The notes under the pieces were generated by a model. It saw nothing but the letters and a program-made list of their open reading frames with translations. It made no database searches and was not told the DNA's origin. DNA of 5,826 nucleotides from assembly GCA_965602945.1 (NCBI GenBank), contig CBFDBC010000213.1, positions 1-5,826 on the forward strand. The letters are read 5' to 3'. Each line of letters opens with the position of its first letter. Position 1 is the first letter of the stretch. Positions 1 through 5,826 of this stretch are shown here, piece by piece. Made by a program: the position numbers and the translations under genes. The DNA is from JAUXEH01 sp965602945 (lineage in GTDB: Bacteria; Acidobacteriota; Aminicenantia; Aminicenantales; Aminicenantaceae).

Positions 1-607
1 TGCGGAACCAGTTGTGGGTGTCGGCCCCGTCGGCGACATCGATGTAGGGAGGCAGCCCGTGGAAGAACAGGTCGCCCGTGTGGATGACCTTGGACTTCTC
101 GAACACAACGATCGTATCACCGGACGTGTGGGCGGGCCCGGGATGGATCAGGCCGACCGTCTCGGCGCCAACCTGCATGGACATCTCGGCGTCATAGGTT
201 TTCCCCGGCGCGCCCATGGTTTCCGGGGATTGCTCCGGCTTCAGGCCTTTCAGGAACGAGGCCTTGCAGGCCGCCTGGCTCACAATCTCGGCCCCTTGGC
301 CGATGATGGGATTCCCGCCCGTGTGGTCACCATGGTAATGGGTGTTTAACAGGAACTTGATGGGTTTGGGGCTCATATCCTGTATAGCCTTCATCACGGC
401 CGCGGCATTGCGCGCATACTGGGAATCCACGACCAGCAGCGCGTCTTCGGCTTCCAGGATGCCGATGTTGCCTCCCTGGCCGTACAGGCAGTACACGTCG
501 CCCGCCACCTTTTCGATGGAGATCGGGGGCTGTTCCTGAGACTGCATGGGCAGGATAGCCAGCGCCAGCCCCAGGATCAAAATTTTGGGATGAAGTTTGG
601 ATCTCAT
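1..607 (-). CDS. Exported metallo-beta-lactamase-fold metal hydrolase (C-terminus beyond window)
   Basis: The gene starts at ATG 607-605 and runs off the window after 202 codons, so the C-terminal part is missing. A GGAGG ribosome binding site (616-620) lies 8 bases before the ATG and fixes the start. Residues 1-22 are a basic stretch followed by a hydrophobic segment (ILILGLALAILP), which indicates export, although no clean AxA cleavage site is seen. The metal site is visible: HYHGDHTGG gives His90, His92, Asp94 and His95; HPGPAHTSGD gives His160; HTGDLFF gives Asp179. This is the H-x-H-x-D-H signature of the MBL superfamily. The bridging Asp179 sits where class B1 beta-lactamases have Cys, so a glyoxalase-II-like or general two-metal hydrolase is more likely than a classical B1 carbapenemase. 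The substrate cannot be told from sequence. The last metal ligand, usually a C-terminal His, would be outside the window. A 195-base gap with a hairpin separates it from the permease gene, so it is probably transcribed on its own. Confidence 0.9.
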   Translation of the reverse strand, partial: MRSKLHPKILILGLALAILPMQSQEQPPISIEKVAGDVYCLYGQGGNIGILEAEDALLVVDSQYARNAAAVMKAIQDMSPKPIKFLLNTHYHGDHTGGNPIIGQGAEIVSQAACKASFLKGLKPEQSPETMGAPGKTYDAEMSMQVGAETVGLIHPGPAHTSGDTIVVFEKSKVIHTGDLFFHGLPPYIDVADGADTHNWFR

Positions 608-696
608 GATTGCACCCTCCTGTCTATTTCTTAAACCAATTCCGGAGAAAAAGCAATTTCAATCGAATTTCTTCCTTTTTAGGGGGGAGTCCGTGT

Positions 697-713
697 CCAT
701 GCGAGTCGCATGG
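697..713. repeat. 17-base palindrome in the gap between permease and hydrolase genes
   Basis: CCATGCGA (697-704) and TCGCATGG (706-713) are perfect reverse complements around a single G at 705. The right arm TCGCATGG recurs at 748-755, running from the left arm of the neighbouring large hairpin into its loop. Read on the minus strand, 713-703 and 755-745 match at 10 of 11 bases (CCATGCGA, then C or T, then TC). The site lies about 90 bases upstream of the hydrolase start, so it could be an operator for that gene or part of the same repeat element as the hairpin. Both roles are inference. Confidence 0.6.
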
Positions 714-726
714 TCCCTGCTGCCTA

Positions 727-798
727 GAAAGGCGTCGTCCTTTTGAATCGCATGGGGTGGTTGGGCGGGTCTTCCGATTCAAAAGGACGACGCCTTTC
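727..798. repeat. Perfect 24-bp inverted repeat with 24-base G-rich loop
   Basis: Bases 727-750 and 775-798 are perfect reverse complements (outer part GAAAGGCGTCGTCC, inner part TTTTGAATCG), separated by a 24-base loop at 751-774. The right edge is 4 bases from the permease stop codon (803-805), so the permease mRNA would end in a very stable hairpin. After the stem, the minus-strand transcript continues CUAGGCAGC with no U-tract, so it is not a standard intrinsic terminator. It may still stabilise the 3' end or block transcription. Such long perfect arms at a gene end are also typical of dispersed hairpin repeats or small non-autonomous elements. I see no flanking target duplication and no second copy in this window. 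Confidence 0.8.
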
Positions 799-802
799 CC
801 CC

Positions 803-3388
803 TTATTCGTAGCGGAGGGAGTCAACAGGATCGGCCAGCGCCGTCTTCAGAGTTTGATAGCTCACGGTGAGCAGTGTGGCTCCCAACACTGAGGCGCCTG
901 CCAAAATGAAAATCCAGATATTCAATGAAACCCGATAGGGGAAGCTCTGCAGCCAGCTGTGCATCAGCCACCAGGCCACCGGCCAGGTCAGGAGATTGGC
1001 CGTCAGCACCAGTTTTACGAAATCCCGGCTCAACAGCGAGACGATGTCGGTCATGGATGCGCCCAACACCTTACGCATTCCGATCTCCTTGGTCCGTTTC
1101 CGTGTGGAGAAGGAGGCCAATCCCAACAGGCCCAGGCAGGCGATAAATACCGCCAGCAGCGTCATGAATTTAAGCGCTGTGCCCAGGCCCTCCACATCCG
1201 AGTAGAGCTCATCGAACTCCTGGTCCAGGAACGTGTAGGCGAAGGGCAGGTGAGGCGCCGCCTTTTTCCAGGCCTGCTCCAAAGACCCCAGAGCCCCGGC
1301 AAGGTCCCCCGGAGATATCCGGGCGAAGATGTAATTCACGTCAGGATTTTGGAACAGGATCAAGGGGCCGATCATCCGACCGCTCACCGATTCCATGTGA
1401 AAATCCTGCATGACGCCGACGATCGTCCCCTGGTAATCCTCGCCGAGGTGGATGGTCTGTCCCAGGGCCGAATCGACCCCGAGGATCTGTTCGAAGCTTT
1501 GGTTGACGATCAGGTTCCCGCGCTCGATCCCGTAGTCCCGGGAAAAGCTTCTCCCCTGGAGCATCTTGATCTGCAGCGTCTCGATAAAATCGTGGGTCAC
1601 AGAGGTGATATTGACGGGCAGATCCTCATCCAGCCGGCGGCCATTGTGGACCACGTCCTGGGCCTGGGACCCGAACATGGTGGGATGGGTGAACGCGCCT
1701 GACACGAGCTGAATGCGGGGAGTGGCCCCCAGCTCAGCCTTGATCCGTTCGAGCAGCTCGGGATTCTCCTGGTTGCTGATCCCAAGAGGAATGGAGACTA
1801 CATGCTCCTGGTTGAAGCCCAGGTCCTTGCTCTTCAAGAAGCCTATCTGGTTTAGGATGACGACCGATACGATGATCAGGGCCAGTGAGATGCTCATCTG
1901 GACGACTACCAGGGTCTTTCTCATCGCAGCGCCACGCAGCATCTCCGAGGACCTCTTCTTCAGGGTCTGTACCGGTTGGAATCTGGAGAGAAAAAGGGCC
2001 GGGTATGCTCCGGAGAGGATCCCTGTCAGGAATGTCACCCCGACGAACAGCAAGGCGAGACTCCCGTCGGCGAGATCGGACAGCGCGAAGGTTTCCTCCG
2101 TGACCATGTTCACCAGAGGCAGCAGCAGTTGGGCCAGGAGCGGGGATACCGCCAGGGCGAGAAACGCCAGAAACACAGCCTCGCTCAGGAACTGGCGGAC
2201 GATGTGAGCCCTCCGCGCTCCCACGACCTTGCGCAGGCCGATCTCTCTGCCCCGGGATTCAGACCGGGAGGTAGTCAGGTTCACGAAATTGATACAGGCC
2301 ATCCCCAGGACCAGGATCCCGACCAGTGAAAAGATGGTGATGTACTGAATACGTCCCGAAGACCCGGGATTGTCGAAATTCGTGAAGAGGCGGATGCGTG
2401 TCAGCGGCTGTAGGAACAGTTCGATATTGCTGTCCGGGTCATGGGACCGGACAATACCGGCGATCCGTTCCTCCAGATCTCCCGTGTCGACTCCCTCGCG
2501 CAGCTCGACATAGGTGAGCGCCATGCTGAAATCCCAGGCTTCCGTGATCCACCCCAGCTTCTCCACGATCTCGAACGGCACCGCCATATCGAACTGGAGG
2601 TGCGAGTTGGAGGGTACGTCACGCACCACTCCGGTCACCGTGAAGTCGAAGCGGTCGTCAAGGTTGAGTGTCCTGCCCACCGGGTCTTCCTCCCCGAAGT
2701 ACTTCCGGGCCGTGCTCTCGGTGATGACCATGGAATCGGGGGCCCGCAGCGCCTCGATCGAGCTCCCCTTGAGAAACGGAAACGTGAACAGGTCGAAGAA
2801 CTCGGGATCCACCGTGAGGATCTCACGCTCGTAATGGATACTGTCCCCACTTCGAATCACCCGCTCCCCGGTCCAGGCCACACGGGCGGTCCGGGCGAAC
2901 TCGGGGAAACTCTGCCGGAGTACCTCCGACAAGGGGCCCGGCGTGCGGTAGCTGGTGCGGACATGGTCAGGAAAATGCCGCCGCTCGATCACCCGGTAGA
3001 TCCGGGACGCCCTCTCATGGAAGCGGTCGAAACTGAATTCGTGCTGCAGCCACAGGGCGGTAACACAGAATGCCGCCAGCCCGATGGCCAGGCCTGTGAT
3101 GTTTATCGCGGCATAGCCCTTCTCTCTCTTCATGTGCCTCCAGGCTATGACCAGGTAGTTCTTCAACATGGCGATTCTCCAGTACACGGCCAGCAGCGAC
3201 CGGGACGCCAGAACCCGGAGAAGCCGGCGCTGGTATCTCAAAACGGCACGGCGCCTCCCCCGGTCCCGGCAGTCAAGACGGAAGAGCTCCTCGAGGTCTC
3301 CCAGCTGTTCGAGCAGGTCCTCTCCTGAAAACAGGCGTTTGAGCAGCATTTCGCCGGTCCTGGGAGGCGCACACTCGGGTATGGTCAC
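803..3388 (-). CDS. FtsX/MacB-type ABC transporter permease with N-terminal prefix domain
   Basis: This 861-residue inner-membrane permease belongs to the MacB/FtsX superfamily. Residues 1-73 form a cytoplasmic prefix (PPRTGEMLLKRL, QLGDLEELF) of the kind found on PadR-linked permeases of Acidobacteriota. From Met74 the usual permease begins: TM1 about 92-114, a MacB-like periplasmic core about 118-345, TM2-TM4 about 348-467, TM5 about 492-512, a second periplasmic domain about 520-735, TM6-TM8 about 740-845, and the C-terminal DPVDSLRYE. The cytoplasmic coupling motif appears once per half (REIGLRKVVGARR at 381-393, KEIGMRKVLGAS at 767-778), as expected for a duplicated permease. The GTG start at 3388 lies 11 bases after the padR stop, with a weak AGG-type Shine-Dalgarno, and keeps the PPR opening of the prefix. 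ATG 3349 (AGGA, 8-base spacing) and ATG 3169 (GGAG, 7-base spacing) are alternative starts. No ATPase is encoded nearby, so it must pair with one elsewhere. The substrate is unknown; export of a peptide, lipid or drug, or mechanotransmission, are possible. Confidence 0.93.
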   Translation of the reverse strand: MTIPECAPPRTGEMLLKRLFSGEDLLEQLGDLEELFRLDCRDRGRRRAVLRYQRRLLRVLASRSLLAVYWRIAMLKNYLVIAWRHMKREKGYAAINITGLAIGLAAFCVTALWLQHEFSFDRFHERASRIYRVIERRHFPDHVRTSYRTPGPLSEVLRQSFPEFARTARVAWTGERVIRSGDSIHYEREILTVDPEFFDLFTFPFLKGSSIEALRAPDSMVITESTARKYFGEEDPVGRTLNLDDRFDFTVTGVVRDVPSNSHLQFDMAVPFEIVEKLGWITEAWDFSMALTYVELREGVDTGDLEERIAGIVRSHDPDSNIELFLQPLTRIRLFTNFDNPGSSGRIQYITIFSLVGILVLGMACINFVNLTTSRSESRGREIGLRKVVGARRAHIVRQFLSEAVFLAFLALAVSPLLAQLLLPLVNMVTEETFALSDLADGSLALLFVGVTFLTGILSGAYPALFLSRFQPVQTLKKRSSEMLRGAAMRKTLVVVQMSISLALIIVSVVILNQIGFLKSKDLGFNQEHVVSIPLGISNQENPELLERIKAELGATPRIQLVSGAFTHPTMFGSQAQDVVHNGRRLDEDLPVNITSVTHDFIETLQIKMLQGRSFSRDYGIERGNLIVNQSFEQILGVDSALGQTIHLGEDYQGTIVGVMQDFHMESVSGRMIGPLILFQNPDVNYIFARISPGDLAGALGSLEQAWKKAAPHLPFAYTFLDQEFDELYSDVEGLGTALKFMTLLAVFIACLGLLGLASFSTRKRTKEIGMRKVLGASMTDIVSLLSRDFVKLVLTANLLTWPVAWWLMHSWLQSFPYRVSLNIWIFILAGASVLGATLLTVSYQTLKTALADPVDSLRYE
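3167..3180 (-). promoter_or_regulatory. Possible internal ribosome binding site and start in the permease gene
   Basis: On the minus strand GGAG (3180-3177) stands 7 bases before ATG (3169-3167), which is codon 74 of the permease. This is exactly where permeases lacking the prefix domain normally begin (MLKNYL...). The signal is better than the one in front of the annotated GTG start. It could give a second, prefix-less product or be a relic of fusion of the prefix to an independent permease. The GGAG comes from ordinary Trp-Arg codons (TGG AGA), so chance is possible. Confidence 0.35.
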
Positions 3389-3399
3389 AAGCTGCCTAC

Positions 3400-3720
3400 C
3401 TAGTCCAGGGCGATCTTCGAGACACCGGCCCAGGCAGTCTCCTGGACCTCCCGGATCTCTCGCAAGGCCTTCCTGCCCGCGGTTGTCAGATCATACAGGA
3501 ATTTGCTTCGTCCCCCCCGCTCACGCGAGGGCTCCCCCCTGTGCCTGCGCAGGTATCCCTTCCTGGTGAGCTTTTCCAGGGGGATGTAGATGGCTCCCAG
3601 CTGCCATTCATACCCCGTCACCTCAGAGACCTGCTTCAGGATGGACAGAGTGTAGGCGTTGCCATGAAGCCGCCAGACCGACAGCAGGACATATTCCTCC
3701 GAACGGGTCAAAAGTTTCAT
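3400..3720 (-). CDS. PadR-family winged-helix transcriptional regulator
   Basis: This 106-residue protein is a compact PadR-type repressor. The winged-helix domain spans about residues 4-90: an opening helix (EEYVLLSVWRLHG), the AYTLSILKQVSEVTG segment, the recognition region GAIYIPLEKLTRKGYL, and a wing containing ERGGRSKFLYDLTTAGRKAL. The GAIY..L..L..KGYL and GGR....Y.LT..G patterns are diagnostic. The C-terminal helix after residue 85 is short, so it fits the small PadR subgroup that dimerises through one helix. The start ATG at 3720 has GGAG 5 bases upstream. Its stop is 11 bases before the permease start, so the two genes should be co-transcribed. Family knowledge suggests it represses its own operon, with relief by a ligand or stress signal, but the inducer cannot be read from sequence. 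Confidence 0.93.
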   Translation of the reverse strand: MKLLTRSEEYVLLSVWRLHGNAYTLSILKQVSEVTGYEWQLGAIYIPLEKLTRKGYLRRHRGEPSRERGGRSKFLYDLTTAGRKALREIREVQETAWAGVSKIALD

Positions 3721-3738
3721 CCGCGCTCCATCATTTTC

Positions 3739-3805
3739 ATTTGTTTAAGAGTTCTAAACATATATACGACGATTTTCCGGATGAGTTTCATTTTTTTAAA
3801 CAAAT
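3739..3805. promoter_or_regulatory. Candidate operator half-sites in the padR leader
   Basis: The AT-rich leader holds three copies of the same half-site: TGTTTA at 3742-3747, TAAACA at 3755-3760 and TAAACA at 3797-3802. The first two form an inverted pair with a 7-base spacer. The first and third extend to a perfect 10-base inverted repeat (ATTTGTTTAA 3739-3748, TTAAACAAAT 3796-3805). PadR proteins usually bind inverted repeats in their own promoters, so this is a plausible autoregulatory operator. In AT-rich DNA some of the symmetry may be chance. Confidence 0.4.
3761..3766 (-). promoter_or_regulatory. Possible -10 element for the padR-permease operon
   Basis: TATATA on the minus strand lies about 40 bases before the padR start codon and next to the inner operator half-site at 3755-3760, where a bound repressor would block RNA polymerase. 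No good -35 hexamer is seen at the expected spacing (GAAACT or TGAAAC are the nearest), so the call is tentative. The whole gap 3721-3857 is markedly richer in A and T than the coding DNA on either side. Confidence 0.3.
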
Positions 3806-3857
3806 AAGAAATAAAAGAAAACATCTGCAACCACCGCTATCTGTGGAAAGAGTAAGA

Positions 3858-5309
3858 CTACACTACGCGGGATTTCCAGCGCCCACGGCGGAAAAGCACG
3901 ACAGCAGCCACGGTCATCATGGTCTCGGCGGCCAGGATGGCGATGTAAACGCCCTGCTCTTCCAGGCCCAGAGGGAGAGCCAGGACATAGGCAAGGGGGA
4001 TTTCCAGCATCCAGAAACAGAAGAGGTTGATGAATGTGGGAGTGGCCGTGTCTCCTGCGCCGTTAAAAGAGTGGACCACGACCATTCCCAGGCCGTAGGA
4101 CACAAAGCCGTAAGCCAGCCAACGCAGGCAGAGGACCCCGGATGCTACGACTGCCGGATCCCGGATGAACAGACGGATGAAAAAGCCGGGCCAGGCTATG
4201 AAAAAGACCGCGATCGTTCCCATGAGCAGCATGTTGAGGGCGCCGGTCTGCCAGGCCGCCCGCTCGGCCCGCTCCGGTTTTTTGGCGCCCAGGTTTTGCC
4301 CCACCAGGGTCGCGGCGGCATTGCTCAGGCCCCACGCCGGCAGGATCGAGAAGATGACGATCCGGATGGCGATGGTGTACCCTGCCATGACGGCGCTGCC
4401 GAACACCGCAACGATCCGCACCATGCCTATCCAGCTGGAGGTGGCGATCAAGGATTGGCCGATTCCCCCAACAGCCAGCCGGAGCAGCCGCTTCATAACC
4501 CCGAAGTCGACCCTCAAGTGCCTTCGCCGTACCGGCACCCGCTTCCCCCCCCGAAACAGGAGGTAGAACTGGTAAATCACAGCCAATCCCCTGCCGATAT
4601 TGGTGGCGATGGCCGCACCCTGGACTCCCAGCTCCGGGAAGGGCCCCAGGCCGAAAATGAGGCAGGGATCCAGAACGATGTTGATGCTGTTGGCCAGCCA
4701 CAGGACCCGCATGGACACCGCGGCGTCTCCCGAGCTCCGGAACACGGCGTTGATGATAAACAGCAGCATGATGATGACATTGGATCCCAGCATGATCGCC
4801 GTGTACCCGGAAAAAGCCCGGATGATCTCGGGGGATGATCCCATCAGCCTGAGGATGTCTCCGGCGAACAGGATCCCCGGCACGGATATGAGGAACGAGA
4901 TGAGGACTCCGGTCAGGATCGCCTGGACCGCGGCGACGGCCGCACCATCCGGATTTTTCTCTCCGATCCGGCGGGAGATCAGGGCGGTGGTGGCGGTGGA
5001 CAACCCGATCGCAAGCGAGTAGACGATGGTGAGGAGCGACTCTGTGATGCCCACGGTGGCAACCGCTCCCGCCCCCAGCCTGGACACGAAGAAGATATCC
5101 ACCACGGCGAATACGGACTCCATGACCAGCTCGAGTACCATGGGCAGGGCCAGGAGGAATATGGCCTTGTTCAGCCTGACGGTGGTGAAGTCCTGATCCG
5201 ATCCGGCGATGGCCTCGCGGATGTTACCCCAGAGGCCGCGCAGGCGCAGGTTTTGTGCGAAGATCCGGAAAGGGATCCGGGCGGGGATGTTGCGCAGCCT
5301 TCTGTACAT
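3858..5309 (-). CDS. MATE-family multidrug/cation efflux transporter
   Basis: This 483-residue protein is an inner-membrane antiporter of the MATE family, expected to export cationic or other small organic compounds using a Na+ or H+ gradient. The length and the roughly twelve hydrophobic segments in two homologous halves match the family. A basic cytoplasmic N-terminus of about 45 residues leads into TM1 (ALPMVLELVMESVFAVVDIFFVSRLG, about 54-79, with conserved Asp71). Half one carries NAVFRSSGDAAVSM (187-200) and LDPCLIFGLGPFPELGVQGAAIAT (213-236). Half two carries LVGQNLGAKKPERAERA (335-351) and the matching SFNGAGDTATPT (414-425), followed by FWMLEIPLAYVLA. The start ATG at 5309 has GAGG 10 bases upstream, a rather long spacing, but no better in-frame start is seen. 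It has its own promoter and a 137-base gap to padR, so it is probably not part of that operon. The exact substrate cannot be assigned. Confidence 0.94.
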   Translation of the reverse strand: MYRRLRNIPARIPFRIFAQNLRLRGLWGNIREAIAGSDQDFTTVRLNKAIFLLALPMVLELVMESVFAVVDIFFVSRLGAGAVATVGITESLLTIVYSLAIGLSTATTALISRRIGEKNPDGAAVAAVQAILTGVLISFLISVPGILFAGDILRLMGSSPEIIRAFSGYTAIMLGSNVIIMLLFIINAVFRSSGDAAVSMRVLWLANSINIVLDPCLIFGLGPFPELGVQGAAIATNIGRGLAVIYQFYLLFRGGKRVPVRRRHLRVDFGVMKRLLRLAVGGIGQSLIATSSWIGMVRIVAVFGSAVMAGYTIAIRIVIFSILPAWGLSNAAATLVGQNLGAKKPERAERAAWQTGALNMLLMGTIAVFFIAWPGFFIRLFIRDPAVVASGVLCLRWLAYGFVSYGLGMVVVHSFNGAGDTATPTFINLFCFWMLEIPLAYVLALPLGLEEQGVYIAILAAETMMTVAAVVLFRRGRWKSRVV

Positions 5310-5349
5310 TCTATCAGTGCCTCGGTCATATAATCAGATAATTCCCAGC

Positions 5350-5358
5350 ATTATACCA
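5350..5358 (-). promoter_or_regulatory. Extended -10 promoter for the MATE gene
   Basis: On the minus strand TGGTATAAT (5358-5350) is a perfect TATAAT box preceded by the TGN extension. Transcription would begin near 5343, giving a leader of roughly 35 bases before the ATG at 5309. No convincing -35 hexamer is found 16-18 bases upstream (ACGCAT is at 17 bases), which is common for extended -10 promoters. The gap 5310-5442 also has to hold the divergent promoter of the plus-strand gene. Confidence 0.6.
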
Positions 5359-5442
5359 GGATGGGTGCTGCAATGCGTCACTAGGCCGAACTATTTTGTC
5401 CCTGTATGCGTATTTAATGGTAAATCAGAAACGGAGACACAC

Positions 5443-5826
5443 ATGAAAAAAATGTCCATTATTCTACTGACAATGATCCTTTCTTGCGGTTTCAGCTTGC
5501 TGTATGCAAATGGGGCTGCCGATCTGAACGGGACCTGGGAAGGACCCACCTACGCCGAAAGCGCAGGGGCCGAGCTGGTCATGACCCTGGTCTTGAAACA
5601 TGAGGGTGACAACATATCCGGGACCATCAAAGACGACATGGGCTACCTCGACTGCAAGGTTGAAGACGCCACCCTGGAAGACGACGTCTTGAAATTCAAG
5701 GCCACGGCCGTGACCCCCGTGGGCGATCTGATCGTTGAGTTCTCAATGAAAGTGGCCGGGTCCGCCATGGAAGGCGAGTGGCAGGCCGAAGACGGCTCGT
5801 CCGGCACCTGGAGCCCCGAAAAAAAG
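5443..5826 (+). CDS. Small exported beta-rich protein of unknown function (C-terminus beyond window)
   Basis: The frame is open from ATG 5443 to the window end (128 codons, no stop). GGAG (5433-5436) lies 6 bases before the ATG. Residues 1-21 form a signal peptide (MKKMSIILLTMIL..., then LLYA) with likely cleavage near LYA-NGAA. Cys15 lies inside the hydrophobic part in an ILSC context; this is a poor lipobox because Leu is unusual at -2 and the hydrophobic core before it would be short, so a type I signal is preferred. The mature part begins ADLNGTWEG and alternates short beta strands with Gly/Asp turns (LVMTLVLKHEGDNISGTIKD, then FSMKVAGSAMEGEWQAEDG, then GTWSPEKK). This layout recalls small lipocalin/calycin-like secreted proteins with an N-terminal GTW motif, and GTWSPEKK resembles the usual end of such proteins, so little may be missing. 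Function is unknown. It is transcribed away from the MATE gene, and a functional link is not implied. Confidence 0.75.
   Translation, partial: MKKMSIILLTMILSCGFSLLYANGAADLNGTWEGPTYAESAGAELVMTLVLKHEGDNISGTIKDDMGYLDCKVEDATLEDDVLKFKATAVTPVGDLIVEFSMKVAGSAMEGEWQAEDGSSGTWSPEKK

Noticed and set aside
620..680. Possible sigma70-like promoter for the hydrolase (TTGAAA or TTGCTT boxes on the minus strand)
   Set aside because: TTGAAA has no matching -10 box at 16-18 bases, and TTGCTT with TAAGAA matches the consensus at only three positions each. A promoter probably lies in this gap but cannot be placed.
610..870. Plus-strand open frame of 86 codons through the hairpin region
   Set aside because: It runs through the inverted repeat and into the antisense of the permease end, and its product looks like random translation of repeat DNA. 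The region 608-802 is better treated as non-coding.
959..1702. Plus-strand open frame of 247 codons opposite the permease C-terminal half
   Set aside because: It lies wholly antisense to well-conserved permease sequence, with no domain pattern.
2441..3328. Plus-strand open frame of 295 codons opposite the permease
   Set aside because: It lies wholly within the permease gene, has shadow-like composition and no recognisable domain.
3831..3846. Possible terminator after the MATE gene (CCAC...GTGG followed by T-rich DNA on the minus strand)
   Set aside because: The stem is only 4 bp with an 8-base loop, and the T-rich stretch starts several bases away. It is too weak to call, although the T-rich run could help termination.
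3741..4838. Long plus-strand open frame of 365 codons opposite the MATE gene
   Set aside because: It overlaps the clear MATE gene on the other strand, its product is low-complexity and rich in Asp, His, Pro, Gln and Gly, and no family pattern is visible. It is an antisense shadow of GC-rich coding DNA.
5346..5370. CAGCA...TGCTG inverted pair around the MATE -10 box
   Set aside because: The arms are only 5 bases with a 15-base spacer, which is expected by chance in a region this size.

Overview
The window carries four genes on the minus strand and one on the plus strand, with no RNA genes, CRISPR arrays or complete mobile elements that I can see. Reading the minus strand in its own direction, the order is: a MATE-family efflux transporter (5309-3858), a PadR-type winged-helix repressor (3720-3400), a large FtsX/MacB-type ABC permease with an N-terminal prefix domain (3388-803), and the first 202 residues of an exported metallo-beta-lactamase-fold hydrolase (607 to the window edge). 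Divergent from the MATE gene, a small exported beta-rich protein starts at 5443 on the plus strand and is still open at the window end.

Organism (inference): the DNA is moderately GC-rich. A padR gene directly in front of a long orphan permease with a short cytoplasmic prefix domain is typical of Acidobacteriota and close relatives. The permease body (MLKNYL..., INITGLAIGLA, SFDRFH, C-terminal DPVDSLRYE) looks more like the FtsX-type permeases common in Bacteroidota and in Candidatus Aminicenantes. An Aminicenantes-like or other Acidobacteriota-related bacterium fits both, but nothing here proves the phylum.

How the genes relate: padR and the permease are 11 bases apart and very probably form one transcription unit. 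An AT-rich leader in front of padR carries repeated TGTTTA/TAAACA half-sites that may be the repressor's own operator. No ATPase subunit is encoded here. The MATE gene is separated from padR by 137 bases and has its own good extended -10 promoter at 5350-5358. The MBL-fold hydrolase is separated from the permease by 195 bases. That gap holds the most striking non-coding structure of the window: a perfect 24-bp inverted repeat with a 24-base G-rich loop (727-798), plus a 17-base palindrome (697-713) that shares sequence with it.

The genes are recognisable members of known families, and I see no convincing new multi-gene system. The points most worth checking are the hairpin element and a possible internal translation start in the permease exactly at the prefix/permease junction.
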